In this document: in pieces, positions 6,962 to 13,525 of the stretch
Layout of the letters: every line of letters begins with the position of its first letter
Position numbering within the stretch: position 1 is the first letter of the stretch
IMG/VR virus record: IMGVR_UViG_3300042308_001511
Coordinates: 186,001 to 250,000 of that record
DNA from: a virus
DNA: 64,000 bases
Reading direction: 5' to 3' (one strand)
Notes under the pieces: generated by a model
The model's database searches: none
Seen by the model: only the letters and a program-made list of their open reading frames with translations
Told to the model about the DNA's origin: nothing
Translations under genes and position numbers: made by a program

Positions 6962-7608
6962 CAGATACAATAGACTTCCGTGACAAGTTCAAAAAGTTCG
7001 GTGGTGATTTCATCCCCGATATAGTTGAATACCTCAAAAACTACTTAGTTCAGGACCCTGGAGTTACAATAACTGTGGGTTGTGACTCAATACAACTAAG
7101 ACGTAAGACTGTTTATGCTATGACAGTTATGCTTTACAATACTGATGTCAAAAGAGGAGCACACGTTGTATTTTTCCGTTTATCGTGTGCTAAAATCAGA
7201 GAGAATCAGGAAAGACTTTACAAAGAGGCACAATATCTACATGATCTTGCAGTTTTCCTAAATGACGGATTAGAATCGTTCTACCAAAGAACGGACCTTA
7301 CTGATATGGAGAAGAAGAGGTACAAATATCATCTTGCTAAGTGTGCGGGTGAGTATTCACATGTTCCTTCTCATCAGGAAGAAGGTGTGATTAGAAATCT
7401 TATTTTGACACCATCGGATTTGATGGAACCTAAATTGGTTGATATACATGTTGACTTCAATCCAGAAGAAGGTGTGAATGGTAGGAATAAATCACATATA
7501 GCATATAAGAGTTTTGTTCCGTGGCTTAGAGGTTTAGGTTTCAGGGTTTGGGGCAAGCCGTTGGCCCACGCCAGCACGAGTGCCGCGGATTTATTACTAA
7601 AAGGATAA
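6958..7608 (+). CDS. YkuK-type RNase H-like protein (DUF458)
   Basis: The 216-residue protein has VTITVGCDSIQ (D43) followed by a strand with VYAMTVMLY, then a C-terminal VDIHVDFNPEEG, and ends in GFRVWGKPLAHASTSAADLL. These match the DUF458/YkuK family, an RNase H-like fold with acidic residues on the first and fourth strands and a G-x-x-x-x-x-K-P-x-x-x-A-S-x-x-A-D end. It probably binds or cuts nucleic acid; the substrate is not established. It overlaps the upstream micro-ORF and is followed closely by two more genes, forming a small operon. Confidence 0.75.
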   Translation: MTDTIDFRDKFKKFGGDFIPDIVEYLKNYLVQDPGVTITVGCDSIQLRRKTVYAMTVMLYNTDVKRGAHVVFFRLSCAKIRENQERLYKEAQYLHDLAVFLNDGLESFYQRTDLTDMEKKRYKYHLAKCAGEYSHVPSHQEEGVIRNLILTPSDLMEPKLVDIHVDFNPEEGVNGRNKSHIAYKSFVPWLRGLGFRVWGKPLAHASTSAADLLLKG

Positions 7609-7612
7609 TATT

Positions 7613-7777
7613 ATGTACGAAATTAAAAATGATAAAAGATTCAAAGCATATCATGGTGATATGCCATCTGACTTACTAGATAGGATGCAGATTGTATTGG
7701 CTAGTTATGGTCTCGAGATTGTTAAGAAGGAAAAGGGTGATTTTTACACAGAATACGAAATAGAAGTTATAAAATGA
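7613..7777 (+). CDS. 54-residue unidentified protein
   Basis: ATG at 7613, four bases after the YkuK stop, opens a 54-codon frame (MYEIKNDKRFKAYHGDMPSD...) ending in TGA that overlaps the start of the BFN-type nuclease gene. The tight spacing on both sides supports it as a real gene. The central segment DLLDRMQIVLASYGLEI looks helical. No family is recognised. Confidence 0.6.
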   Translation: MYEIKNDKRFKAYHGDMPSDLLDRMQIVLASYGLEIVKKEKGDFYTEYEIEVIK

Positions 7778-8376
7778 AAAGAAAACAACTGAAAGTGATG
7801 GGTCTGTCTTACAGTCAGTCACAGATTGGATCATATGTTATCGTTCTTGGTGAGAAGAAGGGTAATCGTAAACTTCCGGTGATTGTTAAACCAAATGAGG
7901 CACAACATATCGCGGTGAAGCTTGAGAATATAAAACCGGGTAGACCACTCACACACGATCTTTTTCAAAGTATGTCGAGTGCATTCGGAATAGAGGTTTA
8001 TGAGGTATTCATACACTCTTTACTCGAGGGTATATTCTATGCTAAAATGATGGCAACAAATGGCGTACATGATGTTGAGATAGAGTGTTCAGTTGGTGAT
8101 GCTATAGCATTTGCATTGGTTTATAAATGTCCTATTTGGATAAATGAAAGTGTTCTTGGTAGTGCTGGAATAGATATAGATGATGATGGAACTACACCAG
8201 TTGGTTCAGAAGAGTTGAATGATGATGATGACGATGATTCTGAGGTAGAAGATGTGGTCACACATGCAAGTGTTGATGATTTGGAACACCTTATGGCCAA
8301 TGCTATTGCTAATGAAGAATACGAAATCGCTGCTGAAATTCGTGATAAGATTCAAAGTATGAAAGATATTGGTTAG
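7774..8376 (+). CDS. bifunctional nuclease (BFN/DUF151) with C-terminal UVR motif
   Basis: The N-terminal ~130 residues match the BFN/DUF151 fold (LPVIVKPNEAQHIAVKLE, RPLTHDLFQSM, GDAIAFALVYKCPIWI). An Asp-rich linker (DDDDDDSEVEDV, about 150-162) leads to a UVR-like helical hairpin (HLMANAIANEEYEIAAEIRD, about 172-191). The same two-domain order is common in Bacteroidota chromosomes, which suggests acquisition from a host. BFN proteins are reported nucleases; the UVR motif usually mediates UvrB/UvrC or ClpC-type contacts. The 3' end overlaps the convergent gene by four bases. Confidence 0.8.
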   Translation: MKRKQLKVMGLSYSQSQIGSYVIVLGEKKGNRKLPVIVKPNEAQHIAVKLENIKPGRPLTHDLFQSMSSAFGIEVYEVFIHSLLEGIFYAKMMATNGVHDVEIECSVGDAIAFALVYKCPIWINESVLGSAGIDIDDDGTTPVGSEELNDDDDDDSEVEDVVTHASVDDLEHLMANAIANEEYEIAAEIRDKIQSMKDIG

Positions 8377-8723
8377 GAGTAGAGATACTTCTCGTATTTA
8401 GATTCGTCTCTGAGGTTTATCTCCATAGTGGTCTCTTTCATTGGAGTGGTGAACCTTATACCAACAGACCAAATTTCTTTCGGACTCTCTTTACCATCGA
8501 GTAGTTCGTCTAATATTAGGTCTCTTGTTAGTTCTTTGTCGATCCATTCTTCGTATGTCTCGAGTCTTAGTTTTATTTTCCAGGGAAGTCTTTTGGCAAC
8601 GTAACTATATACACTCTGACGGTATACGTTTGGTTGGCGCATCTGTCCTTTGTAGAGGAATATTGCGAATATGACCACTTTGGTTATGTAATTGTGGTAT
8701 ACCTCGTTTATGTCGAGTTTCAT
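8373..8723 (-). CDS. unidentified 116-residue protein
   Basis: The protein has a short hydrophobic stretch (KVVIFAIFLY, about 15-24) and a basic middle part (RQSVYSYVAKRLPWKIKLRL). It is the only minus-strand gene between 2.4 and 13.5 kb and overlaps the convergent BFN gene by four bases. The upstream 65 bases are shared with the divergent methyltransferase gene and presumably hold both promoters. No domain is recognised. Confidence 0.6.
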   Translation of the reverse strand: MKLDINEVYHNYITKVVIFAIFLYKGQMRQPNVYRQSVYSYVAKRLPWKIKLRLETYEEWIDKELTRDLILDELLDGKESPKEIWSVGIRFTTPMKETTMEINLRDESKYEKYLYS

Positions 8724-8788
8724 GTGGTTATCTATTAAACATATAGCATCCTTTTGAATATAAAAGAAGTAAAAATCTATAAAAATAA

Positions 8789-9808
8789 ATGAAAGAACTT
8801 AAAGTAATATCTTTGTTTTCTGGGTATGGAACTCAGGAACTTGCTTTGAAATATTGTGGAATAAATTATAGAAATATCGCAAATTGTGATATTTTGAAGA
8901 CTGCTAACATTGTTTATGATGCACTACACGAAACAGAAATTGGAAATCTTGGAGATGTTTCTAAAGTAGATGAAAAAACATTTCCGGAATGTGATTTCCT
9001 TACATATTCTTTCCCTTGTCAGGATATCTCAATCTCTGGTATACAGAGGGGAATTAGAAAAGGAACTCGTTCTGGTTTACTATTTGAAGTGGAAAGGATT
9101 GTCGAACACAACAAGCCTAAATATCTACTTATGGAGAATGTAAAGAACTTAGTTTCTGAAAAACATATGGGTCCATTCCAAGAGTATATAGACAAACTCG
9201 ATGAGTTAGGATATGGAAGTTCTTGGATCGTTCTAAACGGTGCTGACTTCGGATGTCCTCAGAACCGTGAGAGGGTGTTTATGATGTCTGTTCTTGGTGA
9301 GAGTAGTGAGAGTGTTAGAGAAAAACTTTACTCTGTTAAAAAAGTTCCTATGGTCGCAGGAAATACTGTTCCTATGAGACCTTATTTAGAAGAAAACGTT
9401 GGTAATGAATATTATGTTTCTGCACCATATACAAAAAATACACCGAAGGCTAGTAGTGTTTGTAGATTGGTTGCTAGAAGAGATGATATAAAATATGATC
9501 AGACCCGAAGGATCTACTCTGTAGATGGTGCATCACCGTGTCTTACTACTTCAGGTTCTCCTCAAATAATGATGGTGGATGGAAAGTTCAGAACAATTAC
9601 TGCGAGAGAAGGATATAGGTTTATGGGTGTTAGGGATCAAGATATCGATACGATACTTTCTAAAACAACTCTTAGTGATAAGTCACATATCGCACTTGCG
9701 GGGAATTCAATCTGTGTGCCGGTTATGGAAGCGATATTCAATGAATTCTTCCAGGAATACAAAATGACCGAAGTTCCTGCAGACGATGAAGATTTTTCAT
9801 GGAACTAA
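8789..9808 (+). CDS. C5-cytosine DNA methyltransferase
   Basis: All core motifs of the C5 methyltransferase family are visible in 339 residues: motif I LFSGYGTQELAL (9-20), the catalytic SFPCQDIS (C77), MENVKNL (E116), QNRERVFM (158-165) and the C-terminal LAGNSICVPVMEAIF. The target-recognition region between about 175 and 265 is short. No restriction enzyme lies next to it, so it is an orphan that may protect phage DNA from host restriction or alter gene control. Its recognition site cannot be inferred. It is followed by a strong terminator. Confidence 0.9.
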   Translation: MKELKVISLFSGYGTQELALKYCGINYRNIANCDILKTANIVYDALHETEIGNLGDVSKVDEKTFPECDFLTYSFPCQDISISGIQRGIRKGTRSGLLFEVERIVEHNKPKYLLMENVKNLVSEKHMGPFQEYIDKLDELGYGSSWIVLNGADFGCPQNRERVFMMSVLGESSESVREKLYSVKKVPMVAGNTVPMRPYLEENVGNEYYVSAPYTKNTPKASSVCRLVARRDDIKYDQTRRIYSVDGASPCLTTSGSPQIMMVDGKFRTITAREGYRFMGVRDQDIDTILSKTTLSDKSHIALAGNSICVPVMEAIFNEFFQEYKMTEVPADDEDFSWN

Positions 9809-9813
9809 AATAA

Positions 9814-9842
9814 AATCCCACTTCTTAGGTGGGATTTTTTTT
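9814..9842 (+). terminator. hairpin terminator after the methyltransferase gene
   Basis: AATCCCAC (9814-9821) pairs perfectly with GTGGGATT (9829-9836), followed by a long T-run that runs into the next promoter. Confidence 0.85.
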
Positions 9843-9843
9843 G

Positions 9844-9851
9844 TATCTTAG
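9844..9851 (+). promoter_or_regulatory. promoter for an apparently leaderless operon
   Basis: TATCTTAG follows a T-run plus G, with exactly four bases before the ATG at 9856. The same spacing occurs at 11776 and 15191. If the start site lies about four bases after the element, the mRNA begins at or next to the ATG. Confidence 0.5.
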
Positions 9852-9855
9852 CGAT

Positions 9856-10275
9856 ATGGATAAACAAAGATTAGAAGAGATGATGCTTAGACTGCAGCTG
9901 GCAGTCAACGAAATCGCAAGAGGTGAAGGAGTAGAGATAAAACTATCTGAGCCAGAACACCTATTCTCGGGTGACAACAACACCTATAAAGTAAGCATGA
10001 CCATTGCAGACGTCGATCCTGTAAAACAGCGTGAGTATGAGGCGATGTGTAAGAAAGTAGGTTTCACACAAAACGTAATCGGTATGTCGTTCACAACTTC
10101 ACACGGATCACTTTACCGAATAGTCAACATAAAGACCAGAAACAGAAAATACCCGGTAATCGCCTCGTCCAGACTGGGTGGACTTTACAAATTCTCTGCG
10201 GAGACCGTTAAGAGACAACTCGGTGGCGACCAGCTTATAAACAGAAACGCTAACTTAGATAAACTAATACCATGA
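9856..10275 (+). CDS. first gene of the small-protein cluster, unidentified
   Basis: ATG at 9856 is preferred over an upstream in-frame GTG at 9829, which lies inside the terminator. The 139-residue product begins with a helical, acidic segment (MDKQRLEEMMLRLQLAVNEI) and has a C-terminal part resembling a small SH3-like or KTSC-type barrel (KYPVIASSRLGGLYKFS). Its TGA overlaps the ATG of the next gene. Unlike most genes after it, it lacks the C-terminal R-x-x-K-L-x-x-L-G-I tag. Confidence 0.7.
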   Translation: MDKQRLEEMMLRLQLAVNEIARGEGVEIKLSEPEHLFSGDNNTYKVSMTIADVDPVKQREYEAMCKKVGFTQNVIGMSFTTSHGSLYRIVNIKTRNRKYPVIASSRLGGLYKFSAETVKRQLGGDQLINRNANLDKLIP

Positions 10276-10715
10276 TAATAGCAATAGTAGTACTAGCGCT
10301 GACGACACTCATATTCGGAATTTACATCATACACCTCCACGCCAGACTGTCGGAGGTGATAGCGGACAAAAACAACGCAGAGACGCTCACAGCGACGTTG
10401 AAGAAAAGGACGACCGTCGAGGTATCACCAGGCGACACCGGCCTTATGCCCGGATACAACCTACAACACAACAGGAAGGATGGACCGTATGCGTTCCAGG
10501 TCGACTTCGAGGTCAGCATAATAGAACTATCCGAGAAACGTCTAAAGGTGAGTGCAATTGACTTCACATCCAACGACGCATGGGCGAAGGATCCCACCAA
10601 CAAGCCGGGTATAATAAAATTCTTCCAGAACCAGTGGGTGAACAGGAACGAAGTAGAAATCATCTACGACGATAGAAAACGCAGGAACGACAAACTAAAC
10701 GAATTAGGAATATGA
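10272..10715 (+). CDS. membrane-anchored small protein with C-terminal LGI tag
   Basis: Residues 2-22 (IIAIVVLALTTLIFGIYIIHL) form one transmembrane segment, followed by a charged helix and a soluble domain of about 100 residues containing VEVSPGDTGLMPGY. It ends in RKRRNDKLNELGI, the tag shared by about ten neighbours. The start and stop both overlap neighbours as ATGA. The DNA is markedly GC-richer than most of the window. The N-terminus predicts a bitopic membrane protein; nothing suggests an enzyme. Confidence 0.7.
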   Translation: MIIAIVVLALTTLIFGIYIIHLHARLSEVIADKNNAETLTATLKKRTTVEVSPGDTGLMPGYNLQHNRKDGPYAFQVDFEVSIIELSEKRLKVSAIDFTSNDAWAKDPTNKPGIIKFFQNQWVNRNEVEIIYDDRKRRNDKLNELGI

Positions 10716-11116
10716 TAACGTTCGAGGAGTTCGCACGCGACATCGGGATGCACCGCGAGGAGGCGATAAAGCGCGAGATACGTGAGATGAAGATAAACAT
10801 ACTCGAGGGTAAGTATATGTGCACCGACGCATACTCTATACCAAAGAATCCAATGATGTGGGAAATGTGTACCGAATGTGGACTGAGACCACTAATCTGG
10901 GAGTTCGACAACGGAAGGGCCACTGCGTGTGGTTGTGGAAAGGACACTTACGAACATCATTCGATACATGCAGAGAGTGTAAGGTCTGTTGTAGAAAGGT
11001 GTGGTGGATCTGCAATGGAATACGATTTAGATGCACTTAGGAATAACTGGAACCAATGGGTAAAAACTGGGAAAGGTGTTATGCACAAAGACCTGAGAGA
11101 CGAAGGAAAATGGTAA
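10712..11116 (+). CDS. zinc-ribbon protein resembling Lar-type restriction alleviation proteins
   Basis: The 134-residue protein has a helical N-terminus, then MCTECGLRPLIWEF (a C-x2-C-G knuckle), ACGCGKDTYEHHS (C-x-C) and a final LDALRNNWNQWV. A C-x2-C-G, C-x-C, then W-N near the end is the layout of Lar-type and related small zinc proteins found in phages, some of which modulate type I restriction. The match is by pattern only. It is translationally coupled to the gene before it and has no LGI tag. Confidence 0.55.
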   Translation: MITFEEFARDIGMHREEAIKREIREMKINILEGKYMCTDAYSIPKNPMMWEMCTECGLRPLIWEFDNGRATACGCGKDTYEHHSIHAESVRSVVERCGGSAMEYDLDALRNNWNQWVKTGKGVMHKDLRDEGKW

Positions 11117-11120
11117 TGGA

Positions 11121-11471
11121 ATGAAGACAGACGAATACATACGCGGTGAGATAACCAGACACCTCGACATCCACAAAATAACGTACCGAGAGGCTCAGAT
11201 TGCTGAGATGGTAGAGTCCGTGCTCGGTGGCACTGGTGCGTTCCAAATCATATTCGAACAGGTCTTCGATCCGTTCTGTGAGGACGGAGACGAAATATAC
11301 GTTCTCGAGAAATGTAGAGCACTCGACAGAAGCCTGATCCGTGAAACGACCACACAATTCGGTACTATGTACGCATATGACGGCAAGCGATACCAGTGGT
11401 CCGAAATGGAGACCATACTGATTGACCAGGTGGCATTAAGAGACATCAAGATCAACGAGCTCGGTCTGTAA
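11121..11471 (+). CDS. small unidentified protein with C-terminal LGI tag
   Basis: The 116-residue acidic protein has a region around FCEDGDEIYVLEKCRALDRS and ends in LIDQVALRDIKINELGL, a clear version of the tag. It starts four bases after the preceding stop. No domain is recognised. Its final codons (ATC AAC GAG CTC GGT CTG) differ from those of other tag genes, so the conservation is at protein level. Confidence 0.7.
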   Translation: MKTDEYIRGEITRHLDIHKITYREAQIAEMVESVLGGTGAFQIIFEQVFDPFCEDGDEIYVLEKCRALDRSLIRETTTQFGTMYAYDGKRYQWSEMETILIDQVALRDIKINELGL

Positions 11472-11519
11472 ACATCCTATACCTAGCTACATATAAAAGT
11501 AAACCAAAAACTTTTACAG

Positions 11520-11735
11520 ATGGCAATCAAAATCACTTGGACAGAGTCCAGCACAACTTACTACCACTACTCCGCCGAGATTACTGAAGAACAGGCAGAT
11601 CTATTCGAGACCGACGAGGCAAAGTTCTTCGACGAAGTAGACTTCCGAAACGATCCAGTTCTCGAATGGGAGGACGTCAAGGACCACGATGCTGAAGACT
11701 TCGAAATCGAAGAAGAAGACGAGGAAGACGAGTAA
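11520..11735 (+). CDS. 71-residue highly acidic protein
   Basis: The protein starts with a short beta-type segment (MAIKITWTESSTTYYHYSAE) and becomes increasingly acidic, ending in FEIEEEDEEDE. It lies between two tag-gene groups, 48 bases after the previous stop. The net charge suggests a binding partner with a basic surface, for example a DNA-mimic or inhibitor role, but that is speculation. It has no LGI tag. Confidence 0.6.
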   Translation: MAIKITWTESSTTYYHYSAEITEEQADLFETDEAKFFDEVDFRNDPVLEWEDVKDHDAEDFEIEEEDEEDE

Positions 11736-11775
11736 CAAAAAATTAGAAGAGGTCCAAAGTTTGTGCCTTTTTTCG

Positions 11776-11783
11776 TATATTAG
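11776..11783 (+). promoter_or_regulatory. promoter for an apparently leaderless operon
   Basis: TATATTAG, preceded by TTTTTTCG, stands exactly four bases before the ATG at 11788, the same geometry as at 9844. Confidence 0.55.
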
Positions 11784-11787
11784 CATT

Positions 11788-12002
11788 ATGTACGAATACC
11801 TAGAACACATAGATAATAACAGATTCAGATTTCGCTGGTCGATGAAGAACGCCAACTTCCTGTGCTGTCAATAGACGAGATTCGTTCTATGATGAAATAC
11901 TACGAGAACATAGAGGCCTACGAGGTCTGTACGTCTATTAATGCCTACATAACCACAATCGAAAGAGATAAAAAACTAGAAGAACTTGGAATAATCGACT
12001 AA
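11788..12002 (+). pseudogene. frameshifted small protein with C-terminal LGI tag
   Basis: ATG at 11788 opens MYEYLEHIDNNRFRF, but this frame stops at 11874. The -1 frame entered at 11832 continues SLVDEERQLPVLSIDE... and ends in ERDKKLEELGIID at 12002. Joining the two at the TTT of 11830-11832 gives a smooth 71-residue protein of the usual tag-family size. One extra T in that run would restore the frame, so a one-base deletion or sequencing error is likeliest; programmed frameshifting is possible but no classic slippery heptamer is present. Confidence 0.6.
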
Positions 12003-12004
12003 GT

Positions 12005-12517
12005 ATGAAAGTAAAAGAAATACTAATAACATTTTTCGGTGCAACCGCTGTACTTTTAGCAATCCTTTTCGGATTGTCCTACTTCGGCAACACTATGTCT
12101 GGCCACATCAACCTTATAATATCGATGTGTGTAGCCACCATAATCGTGGGTATAATGCAGAATGTCGTTCCAGGAATAAGAAAGGTCAAAGCAGAGAAGA
12201 AGGTCAGAACGTTCGTAGAAAATAACTGGCTACCTGGTTTCGAAAAGAAGCACTGGGTGATACGCAACCTCGAAATTATGAATAGAAGAAGCGATCTGTA
12301 CTACGTTATGTTAGACGTCGAGTATCTTCCTCTGGGCAAACGCCATAGTTTCAGTGCAGACGTTAGTTATTCCGATCCTAACTCACACATACACAAAAAC
12401 ATCTCTTACCACCTGAACCGCAAAGAGAAGGAGTGGGCCACTGCAGTGGGAACCGATATGGCAACAATCAGAAAGCAATGGAAAAGAGATAACAGACTAA
12501 ACGAACTAGTGATATGA
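12005..12517 (+). CDS. two-TM membrane protein with C-terminal LVI/LGI-type tag
   Basis: The 170-residue protein has two predicted transmembrane segments (about residues 5-27, ITFFGATAVLLAILFGLSYF, and 36-55, NLIISMCVATIIVGIM) joined by a short loop, then a soluble C-terminal domain. It ends in RKQWKRDNRLNELVI, the tag with Val in place of Gly. Its TGA overlaps the next ATG. Two different membrane proteins in the cluster (this and 10272) carry the tag on the side facing the soluble domain. Confidence 0.7.
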   Translation: MKVKEILITFFGATAVLLAILFGLSYFGNTMSGHINLIISMCVATIIVGIMQNVVPGIRKVKAEKKVRTFVENNWLPGFEKKHWVIRNLEIMNRRSDLYYVMLDVEYLPLGKRHSFSADVSYSDPNSHIHKNISYHLNRKEKEWATAVGTDMATIRKQWKRDNRLNELVI

Positions 12518-12729
12518 AAGTTATTTGCACACAGGAGACCTACAAACGACACAGAATGGACCTTACGTATGGCAAGGCATACGAAGTCGTCGATGAACAT
12601 CCATTACAAATCAATGACCAAATGTACAAAATAATCGACGACAGAGGAACTTTGGCCTGGTTTGACCGCGAGGTAGTAATACCCCTGGAAGAATGGAGAA
12701 ACAAACAACTAAAAGAACTCGGTATATGA
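12514..12729 (+). CDS. small beta-barrel-like protein with C-terminal LGI tag
   Basis: The 71-residue protein reads as a small SH3-like barrel: LTYGKAYEVV, QMYKIIDDRGTLAWFDREVV, then PLEEWRNKQLKELGI. The G-K-x-Y-x-V and D-D-x-G turns recur in the next gene and in the distant gene at 42375, which suggests these three share a fold as well as the tag. Both ends overlap neighbours by four bases (ATGA). Confidence 0.7.
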   Translation: MKVICTQETYKRHRMDLTYGKAYEVVDEHPLQINDQMYKIIDDRGTLAWFDREVVIPLEEWRNKQLKELGI

Positions 12730-12974
12730 TGACAATAATCGAAATGTACGGTAGTGAAAAAGTTGCCGGCTCTGGTTACAAGATAACACCAGGTAAGAAA
12801 TACCAGGTAACCGTGTTTCATCAACAGATTTCACCAGACGCCTATCTACAAGAAAAGTTTATATTCACCGACGACTCAGGTGCGAAAGACGAAATAAGCT
12901 ACCTCTGGATCGATAACTGTATGTGTAGTAAAGAAAAATGGAGAGAAACACAAATAAACAAACTCGGAATATGA
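12726..12974 (+). CDS. small beta-barrel-like protein with C-terminal LGI tag
   Basis: ATG at 12726 overlaps the previous stop (a second ATG follows at once). The 82-residue protein has ITPGKKYQVTVF and FIFTDDSGAKDEISYLWI, the same turn pattern as the gene before it, and ends in KEKWRETQINKLGI. It could be a paralogue of 12514 that has diverged strongly outside the turns and tag. No enzymatic residues are evident. Confidence 0.7.
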   Translation: MMTIIEMYGSEKVAGSGYKITPGKKYQVTVFHQQISPDAYLQEKFIFTDDSGAKDEISYLWIDNCMCSKEKWRETQINKLGI

Positions 12975-13249
12975 TACCAACAATAGGAACACACCTCATC
13001 CGAAGAAACGAAAAGCAATATCTAAATAGTAATGTGGTCGCTGATTGGAGTGGAAAATATATAAAAGGGAAAATAACAGCACTACGAAAATTCCACGAAC
13101 ATGGAGAACTGCACATAGTAATAGAATGGGAAGGTATAGGTCCAGTTCAGTACACCGAAGCGATGTTCTACGAATGTTTACATGAGGGTAAGATAAAGAT
13201 TGACAAACAACATTATAGAAACGAGAAATTTGATCAACTAGGTATATGA
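12971..13249 (+). CDS. small unidentified protein with C-terminal LGI tag
   Basis: ATG at 12971 overlaps the previous stop and gives 92 residues. The middle contains LHIVIEWEGIGPVQYTEAMF, probably beta-rich, and the end is HYRNEKFDQLGI with Phe in place of Leu in the tag. The order basic N-terminus, beta core, tag is like its neighbours. Function is unknown. Confidence 0.65.
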   Translation: MIPTIGTHLIRRNEKQYLNSNVVADWSGKYIKGKITALRKFHEHGELHIVIEWEGIGPVQYTEAMFYECLHEGKIKIDKQHYRNEKFDQLGI

Positions 13250-13524
13250 AATGGGGAAAAAAATGGAGAAACGGTGAGATGAGGACAATCACCAAGTTCG
13301 CATGGTTGCCGATAAGGATAGATAATAGATGGGAAGGCGCTGAATGGGTCTGGCTCGAGACCGTCAAGATCGAGCAGTGCTATCGAACGAATGTGGGTCT
13401 CAGTAGCACGATGGTGCAAGACTTCAAGGTCTGGTTATTCGGTGGTTACTGGCTCAACGAGAGGTTCGTGCCGAAGACTAAGGACGAGATCAGGAACGAC
13501 AAGCTAGACAAACTGGGAATATAG
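13246..13524 (+). CDS. small Trp-rich protein with C-terminal LGI tag
   Basis: The 92-residue protein is unusually rich in tryptophan (nine, for example KWGKKW, FAWLPI, WVWLET, FKVWLFGGYW) and ends in KDEIRNDKLDKLGI. It closes this operon and converges on the glutaminyl-tRNA synthetase gene, whose stop lies two bases away with no terminator between. Codon choice is GC-richer than in flanking AT-rich genes. Confidence 0.65.
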   Translation: MKWGKKWRNGEMRTITKFAWLPIRIDNRWEGAEWVWLETVKIEQCYRTNVGLSSTMVQDFKVWLFGGYWLNERFVPKTKDEIRNDKLDKLGI

Positions 13525-13525
13525 A

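Noticed and set aside
8789-9808. Complete restriction-modification system
   Set aside because: No endonuclease gene lies beside the methyltransferase; neighbours are an unidentified gene and the small-protein cluster.
9829-9855. Upstream GTG start for the gene at 9856
   Set aside because: The GTG lies in the 3' arm of the methyltransferase terminator and upstream of the promoter element; the ATG at 9856 has proper context.
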